This document shows positions 1 to 7,797 of a DNA stretch of 64,000 nt, piece by piece; positions within the stretch are counted from its first letter, which is position 1; the number at the start of each line of letters is the position of its first letter. The DNA is from Rhodobacterales bacterium (GTDB taxonomy: Bacteria > Pseudomonadota > Alphaproteobacteria > Rhodobacterales > Rhodobacteraceae): contig QKJR01000021.1 in NCBI GenBank assembly GCA_003249215.1, positions 16,093-80,092 on the forward strand. The letters are read 5' to 3'. The notes under the pieces were generated by a model, which was given only the letters and a program-made list of their open reading frames with translations, made no database searches and was not told the DNA's origin. The position numbers were made by a program, and so were the translations under genes.

Positions 1-1
1 G

Positions 2-934
2 GCCGGGGTCGGCAAGGCGGTCGAGGATCTGTCGCTGTGCCTGCGCCGCGGGGAAATCCTCGGGCTTGTGGGCGAGAGCGGCTCTGGCAAGACCGTCGCC
101 GGGTTTTCGCTGATGGGGCTGATCGACCCGCCGGGGCGCGTGGTCTCGGGGCAGGTGCTGTTCGAAGGGGTGGATCTGACCGCGCTGAACGAACGGGCCC
201 TGCGCAAGCTGCGCGGCAATCGGATCGCGATGATCTTTCAGGACCCGATGATGACCCTGAACCCGGTTCTGACCATCGGCACCCAGATGATCGAGACCCT
301 GCGCGCCCATCGCCGCATCAGCCGGGCCGAGGCCTGGAGCCGGGCGCGCGACGGTCTGGCGCGGGTCGGCATCGCTGCGCCGGAAGAGCGGCTCGCGGCC
401 TATCCGCATCAACTCTCGGGCGGGATGCGCCAGCGTGTCGCCATCGCGATTGCGCTGCTGAACGAGCCGAGCCTGATCATCGCAGACGAGCCCACGACCG
501 CGCTCGACGTCACGATCCAGGCGCAGATCCTGGCCGAGGTGCAGCGGCTGTGCCGCGAAACCGGCACTGCGCTGATCTGGGTCACCCACGATCTTGCGGT
601 GGTGTCGGGCCTCGCGGACCGGATCGCGGTGATGTATGCCGGGCGCCTCGTCGAGGAAGGCCGCACCGAGGCGATCATCGAGCAGCCCTTGCACCCCTAT
701 ACCCGGGGGCTGATCGCCTCGGTGCCCTCGCGCAACCTGCGGGGCGAGCGGCTGCGCCAGATCCCGGGCATGACGCCGTCCTTGATGTCCTTGCCCGAGG
801 GCTGCGCCTTTGCGCCGCGCTGCGATCGCGCCTCGGAGGCCTGCCGCGCGCGGGCCCCGGTCATGGAGACCCCCGCATCCGGCCGGATGGTCCGTTGCTT
901 CCACCCCCTGACTGCACCGGAGGATCGGTCATGA
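2..934 (+). CDS. Oligopeptide/dipeptide ABC transporter ATP-binding protein (DppD-type), 5' end outside window
   Basis: This is one of the two ATPases of a DppBCDF-type importer and would hydrolyse ATP at the inner membrane to drive uptake of peptides or similar solutes. The open frame runs off the left edge. Only about 20 residues plus the true start are missing, because Walker A (GESGSGKT) lies close to the edge. The Q-loop FQDPMMTLNP, signature LSGGMRQRV, Walker B IIADEPTTALD and switch histidine THD are all present. So is the C-terminal oligopeptide/HPY extension with HPYTRG and the Cys-rich GCAFAPRC stretch. It overlaps the next ATPase by 4 nt (ATGA), so the two are translationally coupled. 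The binding protein and permeases are presumably upstream, outside the window. The substrate cannot be told from the ATPase. Confidence 0.95.
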   Translation, partial: AGVGKAVEDLSLCLRRGEILGLVGESGSGKTVAGFSLMGLIDPPGRVVSGQVLFEGVDLTALNERALRKLRGNRIAMIFQDPMMTLNPVLTIGTQMIETLRAHRRISRAEAWSRARDGLARVGIAAPEERLAAYPHQLSGGMRQRVAIAIALLNEPSLIIADEPTTALDVTIQAQILAEVQRLCRETGTALIWVTHDLAVVSGLADRIAVMYAGRLVEEGRTEAIIEQPLHPYTRGLIASVPSRNLRGERLRQIPGMTPSLMSLPEGCAFAPRCDRASEACRARAPVMETPASGRMVRCFHPLTAPEDRS

Positions 935-1926
935 ATGTTCACTCCCCAGCGGAGCAAACCGATCTGCTGTCGATCGACGCCCTGTCCAAGCGGTTCGAGC
1001 GCCAGCCGGGTCTGATCGCGCGGGCCGGGGCGCTCGTCGGGCATCCCCCCGACCGCCGCGCGGTTCAGGCGCTCAGCGACATTACGCTCTCGGTCCGGCG
1101 CGGCGAGGTCATGGGCCTCGTGGGCGAAAGCGGATGCGGCAAGTCCACGCTTGGCCGGATCGTGGCCGGGATCACCACGCCCAGCAGCGGCGCAGTGCGC
1201 TTCTCACGCTCGGGGCGCGCGGCGCCGGGGGGCGCACAGATGATCTTTCAGGATCCCTTCGCCTCGCTCAACCCGCGCAAGCGCGTGCGTGACATCATCG
1301 GTGAGGCGCCGGTCTTTCACGGTCTGACGACCCGGCGCGAGATGACCGCCTATGTGGCGCGCTACATGGAGCTCTGCGGGATCGATCCCGAGCTGCAGGA
1401 CAGGTTCCCGCATCAGTTCTCCGGCGGTCAGCGCCAGCGGATCGGGATTGCGCGTGCCCTTGCGGTCGAGCCGGATTTCCTCGTCTGCGACGAATGCGTC
1501 GCCTCGCTCGATGTCTCGATCCAGGCCCAGGTCCTGAACCTGTTCATGGAGCTGCGGGAAAAGCTCAACCTCACCTATCTCTTCATCAGTCATGATCTGT
1601 CGGTGATCGAACATATCTCGGACCGGATCGCCGTCATGTATCTCGGGCGCATCGTCGAGACAGGCCCCACCGAAGAGCTCGTGCGCAATCCCCGCCATCC
1701 CTACACGCGGGCCCTGCTCGACGAGATGCCGGTCGTATCCGCCGCGCCCCGCGCGTTTCAGCCGATCCGCGGCGAGATCCCCTCGCCGCTGTCGCCGCCG
1801 CCCGGGTGCCATTTCCACCCGCGCTGTCCGCGCGCCGAGGCGATCTGCACGACCAACCAACCGGGGCTTGCCTCGGTCGGCCCGCAGCACCGCTGCGCCT
1901 GCCATTTCGCCACGACGGAGTCCTGA
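931..1926 (+). CDS. Oligopeptide/dipeptide ABC transporter ATP-binding protein (DppF-type)
   Basis: This is the second ATPase of the same importer, 331 residues. Walker A GESGCGKST is at residues 65-73, the Q-loop FQDPFASLNP near 107-116 and signature FSGGQRQR at 163-170. The Walker B region FLVCDE is at 183-188 and the switch His at 221. The C-terminal HPY and Cys-containing oligopeptide extension is present. One oddity: the D-loop neighbourhood reads DECVASLD, where family members nearly always have DEP at this point, so a cysteine replaces the proline after the catalytic glutamate. The catalytic residues are intact, so the protein is probably active. It starts on the ATGA overlap with the previous gene and overlaps the next gene by 1 nt, which puts it inside one operon. 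Confidence 0.95.
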   Translation: MNVHSPAEQTDLLSIDALSKRFERQPGLIARAGALVGHPPDRRAVQALSDITLSVRRGEVMGLVGESGCGKSTLGRIVAGITTPSSGAVRFSRSGRAAPGGAQMIFQDPFASLNPRKRVRDIIGEAPVFHGLTTRREMTAYVARYMELCGIDPELQDRFPHQFSGGQRQRIGIARALAVEPDFLVCDECVASLDVSIQAQVLNLFMELREKLNLTYLFISHDLSVIEHISDRIAVMYLGRIVETGPTEELVRNPRHPYTRALLDEMPVVSAAPRAFQPIRGEIPSPLSPPPGCHFHPRCPRAEAICTTNQPGLASVGPQHRCACHFATTES

Positions 1927-2807
1927 TGACCACCAAGATTTGCCATATCGAGAATGTCCTCGACGTTCGTGACGCCGCCGTTGCCGTGCAAAGGCCGCTC
2001 GTCTTCGACAGCCCGCACAGCGGCACGACCTATCCTCTGTCCTTCGATGCGGCGCTGCCCGTGTCGCAGCTGCGCCGTGCAGAGGACACCCATGTGGATG
2101 ATCTCTACGGCGCAGCACCTGCGCATGGTGGCGCGTTGCTGCGCGCCTTCTACCCACGGGCCTTCATCGACGCCAACCGCAAGCTCTCCGAACTGGACCC
2201 ATCCTTGCTCGAGGATGGTTGGGCCGATCCGCTGCAGACCAGCAGCAAGACGGGCGTGGGCAGCGGGCTTATCTGGAGCCTATGTCCCCCCGATCAGGCG
2301 CCGATCTATGACCGCAAGCTCTCGCGGGCGGAGGTGCAGGACCGGATCGCCCGCTACTATCGCCCCTATCACATGATCCTGCGCGATCTGATCCGGGAAC
2401 GGCACGGCCGGTTCGGACAGGTTCTGCACGTCAATTGTCATTCGATGCGCTCGTCGAGCCGGCTTGACCGCGCGGATGGCGCCGAGAACCAGCGCCCCGA
2501 TTTCATTCTGGGCGACCGTGACGGCACCACCTGCGATCCGGACTTCTTCGCATTCCTCCATGAGACGATTTCCGGCTATGGCTTCAGCGTGGGGCGCAAC
2601 GAGATCTTCCGGGGGCAGGAGCTCGTCGCGGCCTACAGCGCCCCCGGCGCGGGGGTCAGCTCGGTCCAGATCGAGATCAACCGGGGGCTCTACATGAATG
2701 AGGAAACCACCGAGCGCCGCCCGGATTACGATGCCTTCCGAGATGTGATCACCGACCTGATCGGCAAGATCGCATCCTACGCCGACGCCTGCGTCGCCCC
2801 TGCCTGA
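1926..2807 (+). CDS. N-formylglutamate amidohydrolase (HutG/FGase) family protein
   Basis: This 293-residue cytosolic protein belongs to the FGase superfamily of zinc-dependent amidohydrolases, whose best known member releases formate from N-formylglutamate. Visible motifs are the N-terminal FDSPHSG, the EDTHVDDL acidic/His segment (likely metal ligands), the HVNCHSM histidine motif and the C-terminal VQIEINRGLYMNE segment typical of the family. The start codon overlaps the upstream stop by 1 nt. No histidine-utilisation (hut) genes accompany it. Its place inside a peptide-type ABC operon, next to an FAD dehydrogenase, suggests it hydrolyses an amide in the imported compound rather than serving histidine breakdown. 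That role is inferred from context only. Confidence 0.85.
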   Translation: MTTKICHIENVLDVRDAAVAVQRPLVFDSPHSGTTYPLSFDAALPVSQLRRAEDTHVDDLYGAAPAHGGALLRAFYPRAFIDANRKLSELDPSLLEDGWADPLQTSSKTGVGSGLIWSLCPPDQAPIYDRKLSRAEVQDRIARYYRPYHMILRDLIRERHGRFGQVLHVNCHSMRSSSRLDRADGAENQRPDFILGDRDGTTCDPDFFAFLHETISGYGFSVGRNEIFRGQELVAAYSAPGAGVSSVQIEINRGLYMNEETTERRPDYDAFRDVITDLIGKIASYADACVAPA

Positions 2808-2808
2808 C

Positions 2809-4194
2809 ATGGAGCGGAGCGAATTCCTGACGGCCGCTCGCGCGATCTGTGGCCCGGCGGCCGTGCTGTCGGAGCCCGCGGACATGGCGCGGTTTCTGAC
2901 CGACTGGCGCGGCATGTTTCACGGCGCCGCGCTCGCCGTCTTGCGACCAGCCTCTACCGCGGAGGTCTCGGGCCTGATGCGCCTGTGCCATGATCAGGGC
3001 ATTGCGGTCGTGCCGCAGGGGGGCAATACCGGACTTGCGGCGGGCGCGACGCCGGACGAAAGCGGCCATCAGGTTGTGCTGTCGCTCGAGCGCATGACCG
3101 CCGTCCGCGAGGTCGATCCGCGCGCCATGCTCGTGATCGCCGAGGCCGGCGTCGTTTTGCAACATCTGCGCGAGGTGGTGGACGATGCGGGGCGGCTCTT
3201 GCCGATTGCCATCGCCTCGGAAGGGAGCGCGACCGTCGGCGGGGTGGTTTCGACCAATGCCGGCGGCTCAAATGTCCTGCGTTACGGAATGACGCGCGAC
3301 CTGGTCCTCGGGCTCGAGGTGGTTTTGCCTGACGGCGCGATCCTCGACGGGTTGCGCCGCCTGCGCAAGGACAACGCGGGCCTTGACTGGAAGCACCTCT
3401 TCATCGGAACCGAAGGCGCGCTCGGCGTGGTGACCGCCGCCGTGCTGCGGCTGGTTCCGCGGCCATCGACGCGGGCCGTCGCCTTCCTGCGCGTCGCCGG
3501 ATTGTCGGCCGCCACCGATCTGCTCGACATGGCGAACACGCGGCTGGGAGAGACCCTGACCGCTTTCGAGGTGATGGCGCCGTTCGCCCTGAAGCTCGTG
3601 GGCACCCACTTCCCGGTGCGGCCACCGGGAGATCCAGAGAGCTGGGCGGTGCTGATCGAGGTGGCCTCTTCTCTGCCCGGCGTTTCCGATGCGTTCATGG
3701 AATTCGTCGAAGCGGCGCTGGCCGAGGGGTTGGTCTCGGACGGGACGCTGGCCGCATCGGAGGCGCAATCCAACGAATTATGGTCGATCCGGGAACGTAT
3801 CACCGAGGCGGAGGCACGGGCCGGGGCATCGCTCAAGCACGATATCTCGTTGCCGGTCGACGCCATGGCGCGATCGCTCCGGGAGATTGAAACAGCACTC
3901 TTGGCCTTGGACCCGAGGCTTCGGGTGAATCTGTTTGGTCACTTGGGCGATGGCAACCTGCACCTCAACGTGCTTCTGGCGCCCGAGTCGCCGCGGGCCG
4001 ATATCACGACCCTGATCCACGATCGCGTTGCCCGGGCAGGCGGGTCGATCTCCGCGGAACATGGTCTTGGGCAATATCGGCTTGCAGATTACGTTCGCCT
4101 TGCGCCAGACGCCGAGACGGATATTGCGCGGCGGGTAAAAAGGGCACTGGACCCGGATGGCGGTCTCAATCCCGGCAAGGCGCTGCCAATGTGA
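2809..4194 (+). CDS. FAD-binding oxidoreductase of the D-2-hydroxyacid dehydrogenase (VAO/GlcD) family
   Basis: This 461-residue flavoprotein has an N-terminal FAD-binding PCMH domain, with the diphosphate-binding segment PQGGNTGLAAGATP near residues 66-79 and SEGSATVGGVVSTNAGG further on. A C-terminal FAD-oxidase domain carries the metal-ligand motif GHLGDGNLHLN, then SAEHGLG and the terminal LNPGK motif. Family members oxidise D-lactate, D-2-hydroxyglutarate or glycolate and pass electrons to a carrier such as ETF or cytochrome c. It starts 1 nt after the amidohydrolase stop, so it is the last gene of the same operon. It probably oxidises a 2-hydroxy acid formed downstream of that amidohydrolase. 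The exact substrate is not determinable. Confidence 0.88.
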   Translation: MERSEFLTAARAICGPAAVLSEPADMARFLTDWRGMFHGAALAVLRPASTAEVSGLMRLCHDQGIAVVPQGGNTGLAAGATPDESGHQVVLSLERMTAVREVDPRAMLVIAEAGVVLQHLREVVDDAGRLLPIAIASEGSATVGGVVSTNAGGSNVLRYGMTRDLVLGLEVVLPDGAILDGLRRLRKDNAGLDWKHLFIGTEGALGVVTAAVLRLVPRPSTRAVAFLRVAGLSAATDLLDMANTRLGETLTAFEVMAPFALKLVGTHFPVRPPGDPESWAVLIEVASSLPGVSDAFMEFVEAALAEGLVSDGTLAASEAQSNELWSIRERITEAEARAGASLKHDISLPVDAMARSLREIETALLALDPRLRVNLFGHLGDGNLHLNVLLAPESPRADITTLIHDRVARAGGSISAEHGLGQYRLADYVRLAPDAETDIARRVKRALDPDGGLNPGKALPM

Positions 4195-4399
4195 CCGTCG
4201 TCGGGCCTTTGATCAGACGGCGGCTGGTGGCGAAGGGGGGCCTTCCTGCGCGCGGTGGACGCCCGGATTGGACCCGCCCGATGACCTCGGGGGCCGCCCC
4301 CAACCGCGTCCATGCGCAACACCCGATCGCCGGTTTCCGAATCTCGCCATCGGCGCCGCGCCCGCCGCGATCCTCGGGCGTGGCAAGCGGCCAAGAGCT

Positions 4400-5458
4400 T
4401 CAGCGATAGAGAACGGGTCGCTGCGCCGTATCGCGGAATCTGCCACGGTAATTCCGAGGGGAGATACCGAAAGCCTGACCAAAGGATTTCGAAAAGGCGC
4501 TGGGCGCGGTAAAGCCGCAGATGATTGCGATTTCGACCACGGGCAGCCGCGAATAGAGGAGCAGATCCCGCGCGCGCTCCAGTCGGATCTTGAGAAAAAG
4601 CTGACCGGGCGACATCCCGAGCCGTCGCTGGCACAGGTACTCGAGTTTGCGCCGGGAGACGCCCAGTCGGCGTGCGATCGTTGCGATATCCAGAGGGTCC
4701 TCGATATGCGCGCGCATGAGAGCGCGGGTCCGATCGAGCATGTCTTCATGCGCGGCTCTGCTCGGTGGGTCAGGGGCGTCCTTCGAGGTCTGCGCGATCC
4801 CGGGGCGCGAGAACAAGAGTTCCGTCTCGACCGCGGAACTCAGCTGCGCGCCGAATTGTTCCCGGACGATCTCGATCGCCATCGGAGTCCCGGCGAGAAA
4901 ACCACCGCAGCTATGCACCCGACCGTGCACCGAACTGGGCTCGGAGTTGAAGCTGATGTCGGGATACCGCTCTTCAAGTGATTTTGCCGCCTCCCAGTGA
5001 CAGGAGACCGGCGCATCGCCGGTGATCCCCGCTTCGATCAGCAGACAGACGCCAAGGTCGCAGCCGCAGACACGCCCACCGGCCCGAAAGGATCGGCGTA
5101 TCGCATCAATGATCGGCTGGCGGATGGGGGCAGGCTGTTCGTAGCTGAGCACTACGACCAGAACGTCCGGGCGCGCGATCTGGGCGACAGAGAGGTCGGG
5201 CTCGACCCACATTCCATTCGCGCAGCAGACCCGCCCGCCGCTGACGGTCGCGATCCGGACGCGGTAGAGATCCGTGCCGTGCATCCGGTTCGCAGACCGG
5301 AATACGTCTTGCACAGCCACGATGGTCAGCAGCGAGGCGCTCGGTGTCACCACGATCTCGACGCTGAGCGGCGCGCTGCGTCCCGCGGCGTCCAATTCCG
5401 GGGAAACCGGACGAGTTTGCGTTTCTATTTTGCGCATGGGGACAATTATTTTGCGCAT
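4400..5458 (-). CDS. GlxA-family transcriptional regulator (class I amidotransferase-like domain plus AraC HTH)
   Basis: About 352 residues. The N-terminal half is a DJ-1/PfpI glutaminase-like sensor domain, with the elbow cysteine region VCGCDLGVCLLIEAG. The C-terminal half is an AraC/XylS double helix-turn-helix containing IATIARRLGVSRRKLEYL and VVEIAIICGFTAPSAFSKSF. Relatives include the activators GbdR, CdhR and SouR of choline, carnitine and sarcosine catabolism. The gene is divergent from the trimethylamine-dehydrogenase-like operon and is the likely regulator of that operon. The start is uncertain: in-frame ATGs occur at 5458 and 5437, and neither has a strong ribosome-binding site. 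The start at 5458 is used here. A longer reading back to 5539 would run through the AT-rich promoter region and is less likely. Confidence 0.88.
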   Translation of the reverse strand: MRKIIVPMRKIETQTRPVSPELDAAGRSAPLSVEIVVTPSASLLTIVAVQDVFRSANRMHGTDLYRVRIATVSGGRVCCANGMWVEPDLSVAQIARPDVLVVVLSYEQPAPIRQPIIDAIRRSFRAGGRVCGCDLGVCLLIEAGITGDAPVSCHWEAAKSLEERYPDISFNSEPSSVHGRVHSCGGFLAGTPMAIEIVREQFGAQLSSAVETELLFSRPGIAQTSKDAPDPPSRAAHEDMLDRTRALMRAHIEDPLDIATIARRLGVSRRKLEYLCQRRLGMSPGQLFLKIRLERARDLLLYSRLPVVEIAIICGFTAPSAFSKSFGQAFGISPRNYRGRFRDTAQRPVLYR

Positions 5459-5563
5459 ATTCGCATAATGTCCAGAGAAATGCGCTCTAAGCTTTGGGGA
5501 TAGAGCTTCGGCGCAACCCGCGTCCTCCCCGCATTCCAAAGGTTTTCCATGCTGCTTCCGCTG

Positions 5564-5580
5564 CTACCCATATGGGGTAG
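5564..5580. promoter_or_regulatory. Inverted repeat, candidate operator between glxA-type regulator and flavoprotein operon
   Basis: Six-base arms CTACCC and GGGTAG flank a 5-nt spacer in the divergent intergenic region. The position fits an operator for the adjacent GlxA/AraC-type regulator. This is inferred from symmetry and location only, and no family consensus is matched. Confidence 0.35.
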
Positions 5581-5670
5581 GGGCAACCCGTTCTGGTCTC
5601 CGAATGGGCCCTGCTCCCTGCCTGAAACGATCCGGTGTCGGGCGATCGGTCCGCTATGCGGGGGCTTGTC

Positions 5671-7743
5671 ATGACGCTCCCTTCCTCGTCTTATGACGTG
5701 CTCTTCCAGCCCCTCCGGATTGGCCCCAAGATCGCGCCGAACCGCTTCTATCAGGTGCCGCATTGCAATGGCATGGGGCGCCAGTATCCGAGTTCCATGG
5801 CGCGGATGCGTGGGATCAAGGCCGAGGGCGGCTGGGGCGTCGTCTGCACCGAGATTTGTGACATCCACTGGACCAGCGACATGACCCGCGAGGTCCGGCT
5901 GTGGGATGATCGCGATATCCCCTATCTGGCGCGAATGGTCGATGCCGTGCACGAACACGGCGCGCTTGCCGGGATCGAGCTTGCGCATATGGGCTATTCC
6001 GGGCGCAACCTCTACAGCCGCGAACCCGCCCTGTCACCCTCGGGTCAGGTCGGGCCGACCCTCTATCCGGGGTATGCCCGGGCGATGGACAAGCAAGATA
6101 TCCGGGACCTGCGCCGCTGGCACCGCAAGGCGGCGCTGCGGGCCAAGGAGGCGGGCTACGACTGCATCGTCGTCTATGCCTCGCACAGCCTTTCTCTTGC
6201 GATGCACTTTCTGTGCGCGCGCCACAATCAGCGTGCCGATGAATACGGCGGCTCGATGGAAAATCGCGCACGCCTGCTGCGCGAACTCATCGAGGACACC
6301 AAGGAGGCGGTGGGCGACACTTGTGGCGTGGTTGTCCGGTTGGCCGTCGAGGAGCTGCTGGGGCCCAACGGGATCACGGCGGCCGAGGAAGGCAAGGATA
6401 TTCTCAGCTTTCTGGCAGAGTTGCCTGACCTTTGGGATATCAATTGCAGTTCCTGGGAAAACGACTCGATCACCGCGCGTTTTGCCGACGAGGGGTTTCA
6501 GGAACCCTATTTTTCCTTCGTGAAGAGCGTCACGTCGAAACCTGTGGTCGGTGTGGGAAGATACACTTCGCCCGACCGGATGGCCTCGCTCGTCCGCAAA
6601 GGTGTGCTCGACATGATCGGCGCGGCGCGGCCCTCGATCGCCGATCCGTTCCTTCCCGAGAAGGTCCGGCAAGGCCGCATCGACGAGATCCGCGAATGCA
6701 TCGGATGCAATATCTGCGTGGCCTATTCGAACAGCGGCGTGCCGATGCGTTGCACGCAAAATCCCACCGCAGGCGAGGAATGGCGGCGGGGCTGGCATCC
6801 TGAATACATCCGGCCAAAGGAAAGCAACGAGCGTATTCTCGTGGTCGGAGGTGGCCCCGCGGGCCTCGAGGCTGCGATGTGGCTCGGCAAACGCGGTTAC
6901 GAGGTGCTCCTTGCAGAGGCAAGCGGGGTCCTCGGGGGCCGTGTGGCGCGCGAGAGCCGGCTTCCCGGGCTCGCTTCGTGGGGGCGGGTGCGGGACTATC
7001 GAAGCTATCAGATTTCCCAGATGGCCAATGTGCAGGTCTATCTCGAAAGTCGTCTCGTCGCTGATGACGTTCTCGAGATGGACGTTTCGCGTGTCGCGAT
7101 TGCCACCGGCGGGCTCTGGCGGCGCGACGGGATTGGCCGCGGACGTTTCTCCCCGCTGCCCGGTCATGAGCGGGCGCAGGTCTTCACGCCCGATGACATC
7201 ATGGCGGGCGCCGAGCTTTCCGGACCTGTGGCGATCTATGACACCGATCATTATTACATGGGTGGCGTGATTGCCGAGGCGCTGCGGGCCCGCGGGCTCG
7301 AGGTTACGCTGATCACCCCGGCCGCCACGGTTTCGGCCTTCACCGAGCTGAACCTGGAGCACGACAGGATCCAGAAGCGCCTGTACGGCGCCGGCGTCAA
7401 CCTGATGCCGCACCATACGCTCGAGCTGATCGGTCCGGATCATGTGTCGCTCCGGCATGTCCACGCCGGCACCGCTTTGCCGCTCGAGGCCGCCTCGGTC
7501 GTCCTCGTGACGACGCCCGTGCCGAATGACCATCTGTGGCGTGCGCTGCGATTGCGACAGGACGAATGGGAGGGGGCAGGTATCCGGGATATCAGCCGGA
7601 TCGGCGATTGCTGGAACCCGAACACCATAGCGCAGGCCGTCTGGGGCGGGCATCGCTACGCCCGAACGCTCGGTGCGCCCGAGACCGAAAACGACGAAGT
7701 GCCCTTCCGACGGGAAATTCTCGAACTCTCCAACGACTTCTGA
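5671..7743 (+). CDS. Trimethylamine/dimethylamine/histamine dehydrogenase-family iron-sulfur flavoprotein
   Basis: About 690 residues with the TMADH layout: an N-terminal FMN TIM barrel, a 4Fe-4S site, then FAD/NAD-like and ADP-binding domains. The segment FYQVPHC contains the cysteine that in TMADH (Cys30) is bonded to C6 of FMN. YASHS matches the catalytic Tyr/His region (YGAHS in TMADH). CIGCNIC followed by RCTQNPTAGEE gives the four cluster cysteines. RRGWHPE and the dinucleotide motif VVGGGPAGLEAA follow. The family oxidatively cleaves C-N bonds of methylated amines and gives electrons to ETF. The start MTLPSSSYD at 5671 aligns with the TMADH N-terminus. An in-frame GTG at 5635 would add 12 residues. 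It is divergent from a GlxA-type regulator and followed by its own ABC transporter. The amine substrate is unknown. Confidence 0.85.
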   Translation: MTLPSSSYDVLFQPLRIGPKIAPNRFYQVPHCNGMGRQYPSSMARMRGIKAEGGWGVVCTEICDIHWTSDMTREVRLWDDRDIPYLARMVDAVHEHGALAGIELAHMGYSGRNLYSREPALSPSGQVGPTLYPGYARAMDKQDIRDLRRWHRKAALRAKEAGYDCIVVYASHSLSLAMHFLCARHNQRADEYGGSMENRARLLRELIEDTKEAVGDTCGVVVRLAVEELLGPNGITAAEEGKDILSFLAELPDLWDINCSSWENDSITARFADEGFQEPYFSFVKSVTSKPVVGVGRYTSPDRMASLVRKGVLDMIGAARPSIADPFLPEKVRQGRIDEIRECIGCNICVAYSNSGVPMRCTQNPTAGEEWRRGWHPEYIRPKESNERILVVGGGPAGLEAAMWLGKRGYEVLLAEASGVLGGRVARESRLPGLASWGRVRDYRSYQISQMANVQVYLESRLVADDVLEMDVSRVAIATGGLWRRDGIGRGRFSPLPGHERAQVFTPDDIMAGAELSGPVAIYDTDHYYMGGVIAEALRARGLEVTLITPAATVSAFTELNLEHDRIQKRLYGAGVNLMPHHTLELIGPDHVSLRHVHAGTALPLEAASVVLVTTPVPNDHLWRALRLRQDEWEGAGIRDISRIGDCWNPNTIAQAVWGGHRYARTLGAPETENDEVPFRREILELSNDF

Positions 7744-7797
7744 TCGACCGTGCAACGCGGTCACGACACTGGATCCATCCTCAAGAGGAGCTCTGAC

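Noticed and set aside
37..930. Possible fusion of the first two ATPases in one 629-codon frame
   Set aside because: The first half of that frame is an out-of-frame reading of the DppD-type gene. The DppF-type protein starts at ATG 931 on an ATGA overlap.
4195..4399. Possible terminator or small gene between the convergent dehydrogenase and GlxA-type regulator genes
   Set aside because: Only weak GC-rich pairing (GGGGG/CCCCC with a 3-nt loop) and no T-run. Short frames there have no ribosome-binding site.
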